Shown here: positions 14,617-15,468 of the stretch, piece after piece
Layout: every line of letters begins with the position of its first letter
How positions within the stretch are numbered: position 1 is the first letter of the stretch
Source of the DNA: JBCBSS01 sp039819065
GTDB lineage: Bacteria > Bacteroidota > Bacteroidia > Cytophagales > Cyclobacteriaceae
NCBI GenBank assembly: GCA_039819065.1
Contig: JBCBSS010000173.1
Span: 1 to 15,468 of the forward strand
DNA length: 15,468 nucleotides
Direction of reading: 5' to 3'
Position numbers and translations under genes: made by a program
The notes under the pieces: generated by a model
Database searches by the model: none
Seen by the model: the letters and a program-made list of their open reading frames with translations, nothing else
What the model was told of the DNA's origin: nothing

Positions 14617-15468
14617 ATGAAGTCAGGTAATTGGATAAGGAATAAAATAAAACCGTTGGTCATTGTCATCTTATGCCTATTAGTGCTAGCACCGGCGGTA
14701 GAAGGACAGGACAGGAAAACAGTTACGGGTAAAGTCACCGATACTAAAGGAGAATCATTGCCTGGTGTCTCTGTGTTCATCAAGAATACAACTGATGGTA
14801 CCATCACCGACATAGATGGAAACTTTTCCCTTCAAGTAGAATCCGGTAAAGTATTAGTATTTCAAATGGTTGGTATGGAGACGGTAGAAATAGCCGTCAC
14901 TAATCAAACCATACTCACCGTAAAACTCTCTGAAAAATCCTCTCTATTAGACGAGGTAGTTATCACCGGTTTTCAAGAGGTAGACCGCAAGAATTTCACT
15001 GGGGCTTCTGAAAACGTTAAGCTAGACGAGATCAGAATCAACGGACTGACAGATGCAACCCGGGCGTTGGAAGGTCGTGTAGCCGGTGTAAGTGTAGACA
15101 ATGTTTCAGGTACTTTTGGAAGTTCCGCCAGGATCAGAATCAGAGGAAATGCCTCCATCAATGGTAATAACCAACCTCTATTTGTTGTAGATGGCGTAAT
15201 ACTCGAAGACTTGGCTAATGTAGACGCGGATGATCTCATATCCGGTAACGCCAATACGCTTATTAGCTCATCTGTTGCTAACATTAACCCAGATGATATT
15301 GAATCCTTTCAAATCCTCAAAGATGCATCTGCCACTGCCATTTACGGTGCCAGAGCAGCCAATGGGGTCATCGTGATCACTACCAAGCGTGGTAGAAGTG
15401 GCCAACTGCGTGTTAACTATTCCGGGAATTTCACTGGAAAACTCAGGCCAACTTACAATCAGTTTGAC
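14617..15468 (+). CDS. SusC/RagA-type TonB-dependent outer-membrane receptor (5' part, cut by window end)
   Basis: The first 284 residues of a protein that would normally be about 1000 residues long; the frame is open to the window edge. Seen in order: a signal peptide (about 1-30, hydrophobic IVILCLLVLA, likely cut after VEG); a carboxypeptidase-like regulatory domain (about 36-105; TGKVTDTKGESLPGVSV and DIDGNFSL); a TonB-box-like LDEVVITGF (111-119); and a plug domain (about 120-258) with ALEGRVAGV (150-158), RIRIRGNASI, PLFVVDGV and the SusC signature ATAIYGARAANGVIVITTKRG (239-259). The first barrel strand begins at about 264. Such receptors import oligosaccharides, peptides or other large nutrients, usually with a SusD-like lipoprotein coded just downstream, which here would lie beyond the window. 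The substrate cannot be inferred. ATG at 14617 gives a proper signal peptide. Confidence 0.96.
   Translation, partial: MKSGNWIRNKIKPLVIVILCLLVLAPAVEGQDRKTVTGKVTDTKGESLPGVSVFIKNTTDGTITDIDGNFSLQVESGKVLVFQMVGMETVEIAVTNQTILTVKLSEKSSLLDEVVITGFQEVDRKNFTGASENVKLDEIRINGLTDATRALEGRVAGVSVDNVSGTFGSSARIRIRGNASINGNNQPLFVVDGVILEDLANVDADDLISGNANTLISSSVANINPDDIESFQILKDASATAIYGARAANGVIVITTKRGRSGQLRVNYSGNFTGKLRPTYNQFD

Overview
The window looks like a chromosomal segment of a Bacteroidota bacterium, most likely from the Cytophagales side of the phylum. This is inferred from several signs: a SusC/RagA-type TonB-dependent receptor, a lipoprotein with an acidic CGDDE-type N-terminus, a bacillithiol-linked YtxJ protein, a stand-alone MnmD-type tRNA methyltransferase, an E1 alpha/beta fusion, weak or absent Shine-Dalgarno sequences, and promoter-like TAnnTTTG boxes. 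I see no rRNA, tRNA, CRISPR array, insertion sequence or integration site.

Left part (1-5886). A plus-strand OsmC/Ohr-family peroxide-defence gene (95-499) converges on, and overlaps by 11 bp, a minus-strand run of three genes. In transcription order these are a fused alpha/beta E1 subunit of a 2-oxoacid dehydrogenase (3816-5795), a 964-residue secreted and very basic repeat protein that I cannot assign (840-3734), and a monothiol thioredoxin-fold protein of the YtxJ family (489-836). The last two are 3 bp apart. The 81-bp gap behind the E1 gene can form two small stem-loops, and the repeat gene appears to start at TTG.

Middle part (5887-13342). Divergent from the E1 gene is a two-gene operon: ispF (isoprenoid precursor synthesis), joined by a 1-bp stop/start overlap to an mnmD-like tRNA-modification methyltransferase. 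A 251-bp spacer leads to gltB and gltD, the large and small subunits of NADPH-dependent glutamate synthase, which assimilates ammonia together with glutamine synthetase.

Right part (13343-15468). A 374-bp spacer with no recognisable gene is followed by a PKD-domain surface lipoprotein (13717-14484). After it comes the 5' part of a SusC-like outer-membrane receptor gene (14617 to the window edge). Between these two lies a perfect 15-bp inverted repeat, a strong hairpin or double operator, just downstream of a candidate promoter.

Most of the window is core metabolism. The parts least explained by known families are the repeat protein with its leader region, the PKD lipoprotein's acidic C-terminal domain, and the inverted repeat ahead of the SusC gene.
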